DNA of 64,000 nucleotides from the IMG/VR virus record IMGVR_UViG_3300046011_011893, positions 1-64,000 of that record. The stretch is one strand, 5' to 3'. This document shows, piece by piece, positions 1-9,939 of the stretch. Every line of letters begins with the position of its first letter. Positions within the stretch are counted from its first letter, which is position 1. The notes beneath the pieces were generated by a model, which saw only the letters and a list, made by a program, of their open reading frames with translations, made no database searches and was not told where the DNA came from. A program made the translations under genes and the position numbers. The DNA is from a virus.

Positions 1-300
1 GACCAATTGAAATATAATTTAATTAATCTAATATTAACCTCCCAAGGTGAAAGGATTGACAATCCTAATTTTGGAACAACTTTAAGATCTCAGTTATTTA
101 ACCCAATGACTGAAGCCTCTTTTAGCGATATTGAAGATAGTATTAGAGACAGTGTTCAAGTGTATATTCCTGAAATATCAATTAATAATATAGAATTTAC
201 ACAAGAACCAAATAATGTTAGTAATTCTTTAGTTATTAAAATAATATATCAAATTCTAATTTCAGGACAAACAGACACAGTAACAGTTAATTTTGAGTAA
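1..300 (+). CDS. gp25: Baseplate wedge protein gp25 (5' end outside window)
   Basis: The reading frame is open from base 1, so the true start lies upstream; the first possible internal start is a TTG at 7. The visible ~99 residues carry the GPW/gp25 signature: an N-terminal helix, then SQGER, then PxFGTxLRxQLF near residues 15-33, and a C-terminal beta region. T4 gp25 (132 aa) is a conserved baseplate wedge component of contractile tails and joins the wedge to the sheath. The stop overlaps the start of gp6 (TAATG), so the two are probably translationally coupled. The order gp25-gp6 matches T4-like marine phages. The family call is confident. Confidence 0.88.
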   Translation, partial: DQLKYNLINLILTSQGERIDNPNFGTTLRSQLFNPMTEASFSDIEDSIRDSVQVYIPEISINNIEFTQEPNNVSNSLVIKIIYQILISGQTDTVTVNFE

Positions 301-2114
301 TGGCAAACAATAATAAAAACATATCATATTTAAATAAGAATTTTACTCAATTTAAGGCTTCCCTTATTGAGTTTGCAAAAAATTATTTCCCAAACACTTA
401 TACAGACTTTTCAGAAGCATCCCCTGGTACGATGTTTATTGAAATGGCTGCTTATGTTGGTGATGTATTATCGTTTTATACTGATACCCAAATTCAAGAA
501 AACTTTGTTTTAACGGCTGTTGAAAAACAGAATTTGTTAAACATGGCCTATTCATTAGGATACCGCCCTAAAACATCTTATGCTGCTGTTACTACAATTG
601 ACTTTTACCAAAGAGTACCTATTGTAGCAGGTCAACCTGATTTAAGCTATGCATTAACAATCCCAGAAAATACACAACTTGCTTCTGTATCTACAGGTAT
701 TAAATTTTTAACAGTTGATAGAGTAGATTTTAATGATACTGGATCTGTAGAAATTAGTTTGTTTAATGCAAGTAATTATCTATTTAAAAAATCTACAAGA
801 GCAATTTCTGCTGAAATTAAAAGTACAAATTTTACTTTTGGAGCACCTGTTAAGTTCACTTCAGTTGAATTAAATGAACCTAACTTTTTACAGGTATTAC
901 AAGTAACAGGAAGTGATAGTAGTGTATGGTATGAAGTACCTTATTTAGCTCAATCTAATATCATTAATAAAACTGTTAATACGGGAGCTAATATTGATAA
1001 AGTTCCTTATTTATTAAGTTTATTACAAACACCAAATCGTTATGTTACAAGAATTAAAACAGACGATATTGTAGAATTACAGTTTGGTTCAGGAATGTAT
1101 GTAAATGATCCTGATGATGTTATTATTCCAAACCCAAATACAATTCAACTTGGATTAATACCACCAGCAGATACATCTGACCTAGTAAATAATTACAATC
1201 AGGCTGCTGTGTTCTATACTAAACAGTATGGTACTGTACCTGCTAATATTAGTTTATATGTTCAATACACAGTAGGAGGAGGTGTTGAGTCTAATTTACC
1301 AGCAGGAGATATTATACAAATATTATCAACAGCAGGTATAACAGCTACAAACCCTGCTAATACAAATACTTCTTTAACTACATTAGTTTGTACTAATCCA
1401 ATACCTTCAAGTGGTGGTAGAGGAGGAGATACAGTAGAAGAAATTCGTTTGAATACATTAAATGCATTTTCAGCCCAATTGAGATCAGTAACTAAAGACG
1501 ATTATATGACTCGTGCTTTAAGTATGCCATCCCAATTTGGTACTATTGCTAAAGTATACGTAGAACAAGCATCCGCTTTATCGGTTCAAGCAGGTAATGA
1601 CCCATTAATTGATAATAACCCGCTTGCTTTATCAATGTATATTTTAGCTTATAATGATAATAAACAATTAGAAAACGCTACACTTGATCTTAAAACTAAT
1701 TTAAAGGAATACTTACAACCATTTAGAATGGTTACAGATGCTATTACTATCAAAGATGCCTTTTACATTAATATAGGTATTAACTTTGATATAACAGTTA
1801 TTCCAGGGTTAAGTAACCAACAAATATTATCTGATTGTATTTTAGCACTACAAGACTACTTTGATATAGATAAATGGCAAATTAACCAGCCAGTTATTAT
1901 ATCAGATGTTGCTGGTCTTTTATTACAAATTAAAGGTGTACAGTCAGTTGTAAAGTTTAGCTTTACAAATCTTTCAGGAGGTAATTATTCTCCATACAGT
2001 TATGACGTACAGGGTGCTATTAGAAATGATATTTTGTATCCTTCGTTAGATCCATCTATATTTGAGGTTAGATTCCCTGACTTGGATATCCAAGGTAGAG
2101 TTGTAACTTTCTAA
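300..2114 (+). CDS. gp6: Baseplate wedge protein gp6 (J-like)
   Basis: The 604-residue protein is close in length to T4 gp6 (660 aa), the wedge protein that forms the continuous ring around the baseplate hub. The N-terminus (YFPNTYTDFSEASPG, then MFIEMAAYVGDVLSFYTD) is the typical gp6/baseplate J-like opening. A central GGRGGDTVEEIRLN segment followed by TKDDYMTRAL matches the J-like core. The C-terminal third (VIPG...ILSDCILALQDYF) resembles the conserved gp6 dimerisation region. The ATG at 300 overlaps the gp25 stop. Position directly after gp25 supports the call. Confidence 0.9.
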   Translation: MANNNKNISYLNKNFTQFKASLIEFAKNYFPNTYTDFSEASPGTMFIEMAAYVGDVLSFYTDTQIQENFVLTAVEKQNLLNMAYSLGYRPKTSYAAVTTIDFYQRVPIVAGQPDLSYALTIPENTQLASVSTGIKFLTVDRVDFNDTGSVEISLFNASNYLFKKSTRAISAEIKSTNFTFGAPVKFTSVELNEPNFLQVLQVTGSDSSVWYEVPYLAQSNIINKTVNTGANIDKVPYLLSLLQTPNRYVTRIKTDDIVELQFGSGMYVNDPDDVIIPNPNTIQLGLIPPADTSDLVNNYNQAAVFYTKQYGTVPANISLYVQYTVGGGVESNLPAGDIIQILSTAGITATNPANTNTSLTTLVCTNPIPSSGGRGGDTVEEIRLNTLNAFSAQLRSVTKDDYMTRALSMPSQFGTIAKVYVEQASALSVQAGNDPLIDNNPLALSMYILAYNDNKQLENATLDLKTNLKEYLQPFRMVTDAITIKDAFYINIGINFDITVIPGLSNQQILSDCILALQDYFDIDKWQINQPVIISDVAGLLLQIKGVQSVVKFSFTNLSGGNYSPYSYDVQGAIRNDILYPSLDPSIFEVRFPDLDIQGRVVTF

Positions 2115-2122
2115 TAATTCTA

Positions 2123-2130
2123 TATTTATT
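2123..2130 (+). promoter_or_regulatory. TATTTATT late-promoter-like box
   Basis: TATTTATT lies in the short gap after gp6, 16 bases before the ATG at 2147. It is a variant of the octamer repeated between genes throughout the window. The promoter role is inferred from position and recurrence. Confidence 0.45.
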
Positions 2131-2146
2131 GTAAATAAATTAATAG

Positions 2147-3235
2147 ATGGCCATCTATAAAATATATCCTGAAAAGGACACTACTATTTACTCCGCATAT
2201 CCCCTAATGAATACGGGGCTTGATCAAATATTAGAAATTCAAAATGAACCATCATCTTCTAATAACGATGCGCAGGTATCACGAATTCTAGTTCAATTCC
2301 CTCTTTCAGAAATTCAAGAAACTATTGTTAAAGCTGGTGGTCCCGGGAACTACAAAGCATTTTTAAAATTATTCGTTGCTGATGGTACTGAATTGCCAGA
2401 TAATTACACATTATTTGTTAATCCTGTTTCTCAATCTTGGGAAGTAGGTACAGGTAGATTTTTATATGATCCATCGGTAACAACAGATTGTACATGGAAA
2501 CAAAGAAATAGTACTAATAATTGGCGTACTTCTAGTTTTGCTGCTGATACTACGGCATCGTTTCAAAACGATAGCCCTGGAGGAGCAACATGGTACACAT
2601 TGTTTGAAGATTCTCAATCTTTTGCTATTAATAGTACAAAAGATACAGATATTGAAGTTACTGATATTGTAGGTAATTTTAATAATCTAAATGTTAAAAA
2701 TGATGGTTTCCTAGTTAGAATGGAATCAGGATATGAATTTAATCCTTCATCATCTTATTCATTAAAATTCTTTTCTAAAGATACCCATACTATTTATCCT
2801 CCACAACTTGAAATTAGGTGGAATGATAGTGTATACAATACTGGTTCTTTAGCTGTATTATCTAATAATAATACCACAGTTACTGTAGGGAATAATATAG
2901 GCCAATATGATAGAGATACCAAATATCAGTTTAGAGTAAACGCTAGACCTATATACCCTGCAAGACAATTTACAACAGTATCTGTTTATACTTTAAATAG
3001 TGCTTTACCATCTGCCTCTTATTATGCTCTTCAAGACGTAGATACAGGAGATTATGTTATAGACTATGATGTTAACTACACTAAAGTAAGTTGTGATCCA
3101 AACGGAAACTATTTTAATTTATATATGAATGGTCTTCAACCTGAAAGACTTTATAAGATATTAATTAAATCTACTTTTTCTAATGGATCTACAATGGTAT
3201 TTGATAATCAATATACATTTAAAATAAATAAATAA
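2147..3235 (+). CDS. Virion protein with DNRLRE/CBM96-like beta-sandwich domain
   Basis: This is a 362-residue protein. Residues ~1-170 follow the plan of DNRLRE/CBM96-like domains: a KDTTIYSAYPLMNTG opening, SRILVQFPLSEI, then VSQSWEVGTG and CTWKQRN. Such domains are extracellular beta-sandwiches, sometimes carbohydrate-binding. The C-terminal ~150 residues are beta-rich and Tyr-rich without a family I recognise. Sitting between gp6 and a giant baseplate-type protein, it is most likely a baseplate or tail-decoration protein and may occupy the place of T4 gp7/gp8. It has its own TATTTATT box and ends in TAATG overlap with the next gene. The DNRLRE resemblance is by eye only. Confidence 0.6.
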   Translation: MAIYKIYPEKDTTIYSAYPLMNTGLDQILEIQNEPSSSNNDAQVSRILVQFPLSEIQETIVKAGGPGNYKAFLKLFVADGTELPDNYTLFVNPVSQSWEVGTGRFLYDPSVTTDCTWKQRNSTNNWRTSSFAADTTASFQNDSPGGATWYTLFEDSQSFAINSTKDTDIEVTDIVGNFNNLNVKNDGFLVRMESGYEFNPSSSYSLKFFSKDTHTIYPPQLEIRWNDSVYNTGSLAVLSNNNTTVTVGNNIGQYDRDTKYQFRVNARPIYPARQFTTVSVYTLNSALPSASYYALQDVDTGDYVIDYDVNYTKVSCDPNGNYFNLYMNGLQPERLYKILIKSTFSNGSTMVFDNQYTFKINK

Positions 3236-3588
3236 TGGCAGAAAATATTCCTGTTAGACGTGCAATATACGACAAGAATAGATTCTCTAAAGTTATAGAC
3301 ACACAATTTAGAGAATTAGGTGTTACAGAACCAACGGTTCCTGAAATAACAATAGATGAATTTTTTGCTTTATATGATGAGTTATTTTTTGAGATACCTA
3401 GAGAAGGAGAAATCAATTCACACACTTATATATTAAACAGAGAAGCAGAATATTTAGGTGTTACTTTTGCTGAGGATGTTGATGTTCAAGCTTTACTACA
3501 AGAAATAACTGATTTAAGACAACAATTATTAGACGCAGAAACCCAAAATGCAAATTTAACACAACAACTAGCAAATAATGGCATCTAA
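3235..3588 (+). CDS. Small tail/baseplate protein with C-terminal coiled coil
   Basis: This 117-residue acidic protein has no family I recognise. Residues ~80-117 form a clear heptad pattern (LLQEITDLRQQLLDAETQNA) and predict a coiled coil, so it probably oligomerises or docks on the neighbouring large structural protein. The start overlaps the upstream stop, and the end overlaps the start of the 1531-residue gene by 11 bases, so all three are probably translated as one coupled unit. Confidence 0.6.
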   Translation: MAENIPVRRAIYDKNRFSKVIDTQFRELGVTEPTVPEITIDEFFALYDELFFEIPREGEINSHTYILNREAEYLGVTFAEDVDVQALLQEITDLRQQLLDAETQNANLTQQLANNGI

Positions 3589-6500
3589 TATTACTATAGT
3601 AGGCGAAGTTCTTAATACAGACATAATTAATCGTTATCCACTACAGGATGAAAGATTATTACTTCCTAGTGTACAACAAGAAACGTTTGGTGCTTCTAAC
3701 GATTATATTGAGTTTTATGTTTTTGATCTTGGAGGTAGTGTATTAAATACAAACTATAATTATCAATCATATAAGTTACCTTCTAATGTTGGGTATTCTC
3801 AAAGTTTACTTCCTGTTCTTGAAATAGACCCTATTCAAGATATTAGAAATTTAGGATATGAATCAGGTGAAGTAACCACTAGATATAATTTCTTTAGAAA
3901 AATATCAGGTGAACCTTTTAGTAACCAGCTATTTATCCAGCAGATTTCTACCGATAGAACTGAAGTAAGAGTAAATTCGACCATCTTAACGAATGATCAA
4001 TTACTTTCAATAGTTTCAAGTTTTACTCAAAGACAAGCTACTGTTCCTTACTATTACTATGTAATATTAAACTTTGGAAGTAATAACCAATCAATAGCCG
4101 TTAATGCAGTAAGTGATGTTGATAGTGATGGAAATGCTAGTATATTATTTAAATTAGCTAATCCACTTCCTAACAATATTGCTTTAAAAGATACATTTTG
4201 GGTTGTAGAGGAAATAGTTAATCCTTATATATTTGATCTTAATTTAGACAAATTAATTACTCCTCCACCTCAACCTAGATTAAAAGGACCTAACTTTGAT
4301 ATTGATTTAGAATTAAAAAATGTAGTTCCTACACCTTATAATAATTACAATCAACTTGTTTCTTCACTTACAGGATCTTATTATCAAGTTGTTTTAAATG
4401 TAATTAACAACCAGAATACTAATATTAATATAGATTTTAGTGTTTTAAACGACTTTATACATTACAGTTCTGCTGAAAATAGGGTGTATAATTTCATGTA
4501 TAAAATAGGTGAAATTACCTCTTATCAAGCAGAAATTAACAATAATTCTCCTTTAACAGCTAGTAATCCATCATTAGTTTCTTCCGTAACTAGAGCTAGT
4601 TCAAGTATAAATGAAATAATTTCTAAGTTTGATGGGTTTGAGTATTACTTATATTATACTTCAAGTTCATTAACATCTTCTATTGTAGAATATACTTTAG
4701 AAACAGGATCATTCTTTGAATACAATATTGCTCCTTATCCTAAAACTAATTCTACACAACCATACACATTATACCCATCAGCATCATCAACAGCACAGAA
4801 TTGGTTTTTTAGTGCTTCTGAAGTAGCAGTTGCTTATGATATTAATAATAAAGATATTTTATTAGGATCAATTCCGTCTTATATTACAGACGATCCTTCT
4901 AATTATCTCCCATATTTGACATTTGTCAATATGATAGGTCAATATTTTGATAATGTTTGGATCTATATTGATAAATTAACAGACCTTTGGGATAATAACA
5001 ATAATCTTAATAGAGGTATTTCTCAAGATTTAGTATATGATTGGTTACAATCATTTGGAATGAAATTATATAACTCGCAAGGTGATCAAACTGTGTTGGA
5101 TTACCAAGTGGGTGGATATAGTGGTAGTGTTGACTTTAATGGTGATTATTCACCATCAAGTAGTTTCTTAAACAACGTTCCAAGAAAAGATTTAACATTA
5201 GATTCTTACAAACGTTTATACCATAATCTTCCTTATTTATTTAAAGCTAAAGGAGCACATGGTGGTTTAGAAGGATTAATTACATTATTTGGCATTACAG
5301 GTTCTATTCTTCCTATTAAGGAATATGGTGGAATGACTGATTCTCAAGAATTAAAAGGATATACTACAGATAAAATTAATATTGGTTCAAATATCATTAC
5401 AGGTAGTGTATTATCTCCAATCAAACGATTAGAAACATCACCTACATCATCTAGAGCTGTTAAAAGCCAAGATTTACATTTTATTGATGTTTCGTTTTCA
5501 CCAGAAACACAAATTGATGCCGCCGTATCAGCTTCAATTGTTGCTATTAATCCTAATTGGATATTAGATGATTATATTGGAGACCCAAGAGATTTACAAT
5601 TAAATACATATCCTTCATTATCATATGAACGTGAATACTGGTTTGGACAAACATTTAATGAACCATTTGATTATGGTGGGTTTATAAGATTAATACAATT
5701 CTTTGACAATTCATTATTTAAAATGGTCAAAGATTTTACACCTGCTAGAGGTAATACTTGGACAGGTGTTTCTATTAAATCCCCTGTACTTGAAAGGCCT
5801 AAAGTTGCTCAATACCAACCTTTATTCTTTAGAACAAATGAATTTTCCGCTACACCAGAAAGTGCTTCATTAGAACCTGTTTATGATCCGTACTATTATT
5901 ATTTAGCAGGAGACAAAGCAGATTATTATAATGGTAATATACCTGGTTCTTCTCTTGATACTTATTTAGTTTTTCAGGAAAATAATAGAAATCCATTTTT
6001 AGTAGACAATACTATTGGATATATTCCTCCAGGATTTATAAGTGGAAATACGGATTTCGTATTAAATTATGATTCACCTAGACCAGAAAACTTCTTTTTA
6101 AATTCTGACTTTAACGTATTACAAAATAATGTTGACGTAAGTTTAACATCAGAGTATAGAAAAAAATTAATACCTATTTTATCTACAGATGCTTTAGGAA
6201 GAAACTTTACCTCATATTCAATTAGTGGATCTGTTGAATTACAAGATTCATATTTAAGTTTAACAGCATATACACGTCCTAGATATAGTGGTGTTCAATT
6301 ATATGGAAGACAATTTAATACATGGTCTGTGGGAGATAACTCATATGGCCAATCCCCAGTAATTAATTATAATGTTAAAAAATTAGGTTTATTTACTGAA
6401 GTGGTAGAAAACCGTTATTTACCCTATAAAACTAATGCTACTTTAAAATACCTTGTAAATGAAAGTGGTAGTTTAACAGAATTAAACTTACGTAATAGAA

Positions 6501-8173
6501 ACTGGGAGGAAGTTCAAAATACATTTGAAACAGGAGACTTTTTAAATGTATCGTTATTTGATCCTAAGAAATTTGGAAATCAAATTCAAACTAACGGAAA
6601 TAAACTTATAGCAGAAAGTGGGTATAGTTATTTCCCAATATTTTATGCCTATGGTTCAGAATCAGCCCCAGCAAACTGGACAGCATCTGCTGTGTTTAAT
6701 TCTGTAGTAGGTAGTTCTTCAAACATAGTTAACCGTTACTTTACTGTTTTTGCTTCTTCAGGAAGTTTAGTGCCTGTGGGGCAACTTGGTTCCCCTTATG
6801 TGTCATCAAGTTATTCTGCTGCTGGTACTGTTAATATGCAAGAAGTGTGGAATTTATTTAATATAACAGGATCAAATACTAGTTTTGGAGGATACTTCTT
6901 TACAGGTTCTGGTCCTGGTGGCACTTCTTTTAACTCAACATCTTCATATTATCAAATACCAGCTGAAGGTATTTATCAATTTACTTATGATTTTAATATC
7001 CAAACAACCGCTTCTATAATAAATCCTGCTAATACTTTTACAGCTAGTATGGAATTGTGGTTAAGTAGTTCAACAGGTACTTATACTCTTTTAGATCAAA
7101 ATAAACAAACGGTTGCTTATCAAGGTGGATATTATAATGCTGTTTTAGAAAATTTACCAAATGGATATAATCAATATTCATTTACTCCAAGCCAAGATGT
7201 CTTTGATATTATTTTACTTAACGGATATGACATACGTCAAGTGAATGTTTTTGGACAAGTTGTAAATACTATTTCTATTACAGGAGGTGATAAAACATTT
7301 AGAGCATATGACGTAACTGGTAGGATATATGTACCAAGTTTTGGAGATGATCAGTTTGTTTATTTAGGAATAATTTGGGTAGAGTTACCTACTATTCCTA
7401 CTATGGGTAATATTTTTAACATAACATATTATACTAATATAGATTCTATTCCAGTAACGGGAAATGCAAATCAATCATTTTTATTTAGAAGATCAATAGA
7501 TATAAATACAACGGGGTCTGTAAATCCTGGGGATAAAGTGGAATTTAGATTTTTTATTGATTCTGGTGGTGTTTCTCAGGCTTATTTAAATCCTTATGGA
7601 TCCATTAAAGTGGTTCCTACAAATGGAAATTTAATTGCTAATAATATAGAAGTATGTGTAGACCAAACACAAAATGCTTTTTACTTAAATAATAATTTAT
7701 CTAATTTTTATGGACCTTCTTTATTCTTTAATCCTTTAGATTCTCAAGTATCTGCTTCTTATGGTAGTTTGTATGAAGATTATGGTGATATTTTCTATCC
7801 ATTCTCTTTAGAACCAAACGATAAGATAGTAATACAAATCACAAACGCAAACGGTCCTATTCTAGAATATACTGTTAAAAGTGTAGTTACAGTAGCTGGT
7901 CCTAATAATACATCATTTATATACTTTGTTACTTATGAAGATATAGATGGTTATTTTGGAAATTTATGTAGTCAATATTATAAAATTTTATTTATAAAAC
8001 GCATTATAGATGAAACAAGTGTAATACTTGATTTTCCAAAACCAGAAGGAAAAACATCATATGGCTATATAATTCCACAAAACATTAGCCCAGCAGTAAT
8101 GGCTAACATAGATACCATAAATAGAAACGTAAATCAACAGTTAGTAGACGTTGGAGTTGGTGTAACTACATAA
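3578..8173 (+). CDS. Giant baseplate-type structural protein (possible gp7 counterpart)
   Basis: This 1531-residue protein is the largest in the baseplate block. Residues ~440-580 contain a helical segment (MIGQYFDNVWIYIDKL, then VYDWLQSFGM, then KRLYHNLPYLFKAKG and LITLFGI) resembling the tail protein I / wedge-initiator style of domain. The rest is Asn/Ser/Tyr-rich beta sequence with many SGS turns, as in fibre or baseplate periphery proteins. T4 gp7 (1032 aa) occupies the equivalent place after gp6, so this may be an enlarged counterpart, but I cannot align it by eye. It overlaps the coiled-coil gene upstream. Confidence 0.6.
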   Translation: MASNITIVGEVLNTDIINRYPLQDERLLLPSVQQETFGASNDYIEFYVFDLGGSVLNTNYNYQSYKLPSNVGYSQSLLPVLEIDPIQDIRNLGYESGEVTTRYNFFRKISGEPFSNQLFIQQISTDRTEVRVNSTILTNDQLLSIVSSFTQRQATVPYYYYVILNFGSNNQSIAVNAVSDVDSDGNASILFKLANPLPNNIALKDTFWVVEEIVNPYIFDLNLDKLITPPPQPRLKGPNFDIDLELKNVVPTPYNNYNQLVSSLTGSYYQVVLNVINNQNTNINIDFSVLNDFIHYSSAENRVYNFMYKIGEITSYQAEINNNSPLTASNPSLVSSVTRASSSINEIISKFDGFEYYLYYTSSSLTSSIVEYTLETGSFFEYNIAPYPKTNSTQPYTLYPSASSTAQNWFFSASEVAVAYDINNKDILLGSIPSYITDDPSNYLPYLTFVNMIGQYFDNVWIYIDKLTDLWDNNNNLNRGISQDLVYDWLQSFGMKLYNSQGDQTVLDYQVGGYSGSVDFNGDYSPSSSFLNNVPRKDLTLDSYKRLYHNLPYLFKAKGAHGGLEGLITLFGITGSILPIKEYGGMTDSQELKGYTTDKINIGSNIITGSVLSPIKRLETSPTSSRAVKSQDLHFIDVSFSPETQIDAAVSASIVAINPNWILDDYIGDPRDLQLNTYPSLSYEREYWFGQTFNEPFDYGGFIRLIQFFDNSLFKMVKDFTPARGNTWTGVSIKSPVLERPKVAQYQPLFFRTNEFSATPESASLEPVYDPYYYYLAGDKADYYNGNIPGSSLDTYLVFQENNRNPFLVDNTIGYIPPGFISGNTDFVLNYDSPRPENFFLNSDFNVLQNNVDVSLTSEYRKKLIPILSTDALGRNFTSYSISGSVELQDSYLSLTAYTRPRYSGVQLYGRQFNTWSVGDNSYGQSPVINYNVKKLGLFTEVVENRYLPYKTNATLKYLVNESGSLTELNLRNRNWEEVQNTFETGDFLNVSLFDPKKFGNQIQTNGNKLIAESGYSYFPIFYAYGSESAPANWTASAVFNSVVGSSSNIVNRYFTVFASSGSLVPVGQLGSPYVSSSYSAAGTVNMQEVWNLFNITGSNTSFGGYFFTGSGPGGTSFNSTSSYYQIPAEGIYQFTYDFNIQTTASIINPANTFTASMELWLSSSTGTYTLLDQNKQTVAYQGGYYNAVLENLPNGYNQYSFTPSQDVFDIILLNGYDIRQVNVFGQVVNTISITGGDKTFRAYDVTGRIYVPSFGDDQFVYLGIIWVELPTIPTMGNIFNITYYTNIDSIPVTGNANQSFLFRRSIDINTTGSVNPGDKVEFRFFIDSGGVSQAYLNPYGSIKVVPTNGNLIANNIEVCVDQTQNAFYLNNNLSNFYGPSLFFNPLDSQVSASYGSLYEDYGDIFYPFSLEPNDKIVIQITNANGPILEYTVKSVVTVAGPNNTSFIYFVTYEDIDGYFGNLCSQYYKILFIKRIIDETSVILDFPKPEGKTSYGYIIPQNISPAVMANIDTINRNVNQQLVDVGVGVTT

Positions 8174-8194
8174 TCTAGATCCACAAGAATTAAA

Positions 8195-8202
8195 TATTTA
8201 TA
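8195..8202 (+). promoter_or_regulatory. TATTTATA late-promoter-like box
   Basis: Exact TATTTATA lies 19 bases before the ATG at 8222, in one of the few gaps (48 bases) of this block. Promoter role inferred. Confidence 0.5.
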
Positions 8203-8221
8203 ATCAAAATACATTAAAAGA

Positions 8222-8884
8222 ATGGCTATTTTAAATAACAATACTGTAACAATTGATGCAGTTTTAACAGCTAAAGGTAGGGAATTAATGGCTCGCAACG
8301 ACGGGTCGTTCCAAATCACACAGTTTTCATTAGCAGACGATGAAGTTGACTATACTTTGTATAACCCTCAACATCCATCAGGGTCTGCATTTTATGGTCA
8401 AGCTATTGAGGCAATGCCTTTAATTGAAGCTTTCCCAGATGATACACAAATCATGATCTTTAAGCTAGTAACATTACCAAGAGGTACTGCTAAGTTACCA
8501 GTAATTAGTGTAGGATACAATGCAATTAATTTAAGACAAGGTTCAACAATTACAATTACTCCACAAACATTGAACTACTTAGGTGCTACAAGTACTTTTG
8601 AAGCCAATGGATATGCCATAACAGTAGCTGATGTTAGATTCTTATCTACATTCTCTTCAACTGGTGTTGCAGGTGCTGAAGTTACAGCAACTGGTGTTAC
8701 TCAAACACTTGGTTCATCTGTAAGCCAAACTTTAATTGGTACTTCATTCACATTAACTGGTACTACAATTAATACATTGTTTGGTTCTAGTTTAACTCAA
8801 ATATCAACTACAATTACAGTATTAGGTAGAGATAGTGGTGCTAGAATTACTATTCCGTTAACTATAACAAAAACAAATTCTTAA
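8222..8884 (+). CDS. Tail-associated structural protein
   Basis: This is a 220-residue protein. Its N-terminus (TIDAVLTAKGRELMAR, then QFSLADDEVDYTLYNP) matches a motif I associate with structural proteins of T4-like environmental phages, where a TxxGRExLA segment precedes a DDExDY segment. Residues ~110-220 are almost pure Thr/Ser/Gly/Val beta sequence, suggesting a projecting beta domain. Exact role unknown; the position among baseplate genes and its own promoter box suggest an abundant virion component. Confidence 0.6.
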   Translation: MAILNNNTVTIDAVLTAKGRELMARNDGSFQITQFSLADDEVDYTLYNPQHPSGSAFYGQAIEAMPLIEAFPDDTQIMIFKLVTLPRGTAKLPVISVGYNAINLRQGSTITITPQTLNYLGATSTFEANGYAITVADVRFLSTFSSTGVAGAEVTATGVTQTLGSSVSQTLIGTSFTLTGTTINTLFGSSLTQISTTITVLGRDSGARITIPLTITKTNS

Positions 8885-8895
8885 TAAATTAATAT

Positions 8896-9918
8896 ATGTC
8901 ATTCGTAAGATATAACCCAGAAGATTCAGTAGTAAGTACGGAAACAGTAGTACGTCCAATGTGGAGTGGTGATACTAATGTATTATCTACTTTCTTTACT
9001 TCTAGTGTAATCACCAGTTCATTCTATTTAAATGTATATAGTGAATACCCAGGTGCTTTAACTTCTACTTCTTCCTCTATACAAATGGCCGTACAATACG
9101 GCAACAAATACGGAAGTGGTTCCAATTACATAAGCCCATCAGTAACTACAAATTTACCAGATGGTTCTGCTATAACACCTACTAGGGTAGTTTATGGCCA
9201 ATATAGAACATTGTTATTGGGGACAGAAAGTGGAAGTTTTGAATTTGGTAATGATAATCCAAATGGTATATATGTTATTAACGTAGCTAGAAATAGATAT
9301 AAGGAACATATCCAACCTGGTTCTATGACATTAAAATTAAAGAATACTACTTACGAAATATCTTTAACTGATGATAGTCAAATTACTTCTACTACTAACT
9401 ATACAACTAATGGTTTATTATATTATAATTTAATTAGTGGTAGTGGTGGCACACAATATACAGCTGCTGCTTCAGCTTCTATTTATGGATATTTGTTCCC
9501 AGATAATGATATTATCATTTTAAATCCAACAGCATTATCTAAGTCTCAAGCAAATGGTGGTATCAACTTTAATCCAGCTGTAGCTGCTCCTGGAACTGAT
9601 AGTAACATTCAGTTTCAATTTTATACAGCAATGTCATCTAGTGCTTATTTTGCTCTACAATCAGCTGAAGATGTATCATCACATTATTTCTTTACAAGAG
9701 TTAAAAACCAAGACTTTAATTATACAACAAACCCTTCAATCATAGATAGTAATGGTAATTTAATTTACACCACGTTAATTAACAATCCACAAACATTCAT
9801 TACAACAGTTGGTTTATATAACGACCAAAATGAATTATTAGCGGTTGCTAAATTAAGTAGACCATTAGTTAAAGATTTTACTAAGGAAGCCTTAATTAAA
9901 GTTAAATTAGACTACTAA
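8896..9918 (+). CDS. Tail/baseplate structural protein with C-terminal TTVGLYN module
   Basis: A 340-residue beta-rich protein. Residues ~120-220 (YKEHIQPGSMTLKL ... YLFPDNDIIILNP) resemble the middle of the next gene (YGERILPYSFQMT ... IFYPEGIVVLTN), so the two are probably distant paralogues. The C-terminal ~75 residues (VKNQDFNYTTNPS ... TTVGLYNDQNELLAVAKL) are repeated in the 116-residue protein at 16610-16960. The shared C-terminal module looks like a docking or assembly domain. No named family recognised. Confidence 0.6.
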   Translation: MSFVRYNPEDSVVSTETVVRPMWSGDTNVLSTFFTSSVITSSFYLNVYSEYPGALTSTSSSIQMAVQYGNKYGSGSNYISPSVTTNLPDGSAITPTRVVYGQYRTLLLGTESGSFEFGNDNPNGIYVINVARNRYKEHIQPGSMTLKLKNTTYEISLTDDSQITSTTNYTTNGLLYYNLISGSGGTQYTAAASASIYGYLFPDNDIIILNPTALSKSQANGGINFNPAVAAPGTDSNIQFQFYTAMSSSAYFALQSAEDVSSHYFFTRVKNQDFNYTTNPSIIDSNGNLIYTTLINNPQTFITTVGLYNDQNELLAVAKLSRPLVKDFTKEALIKVKLDY

Positions 9919-9939
9919 TCTAGATAATAATGTTATTAA

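Noticed and set aside
7989-7996. TATTTATA inside the 1531-residue gene
   Set aside because: It lies within coding sequence in AT-rich DNA with no gene start shortly downstream, and is probably chance.
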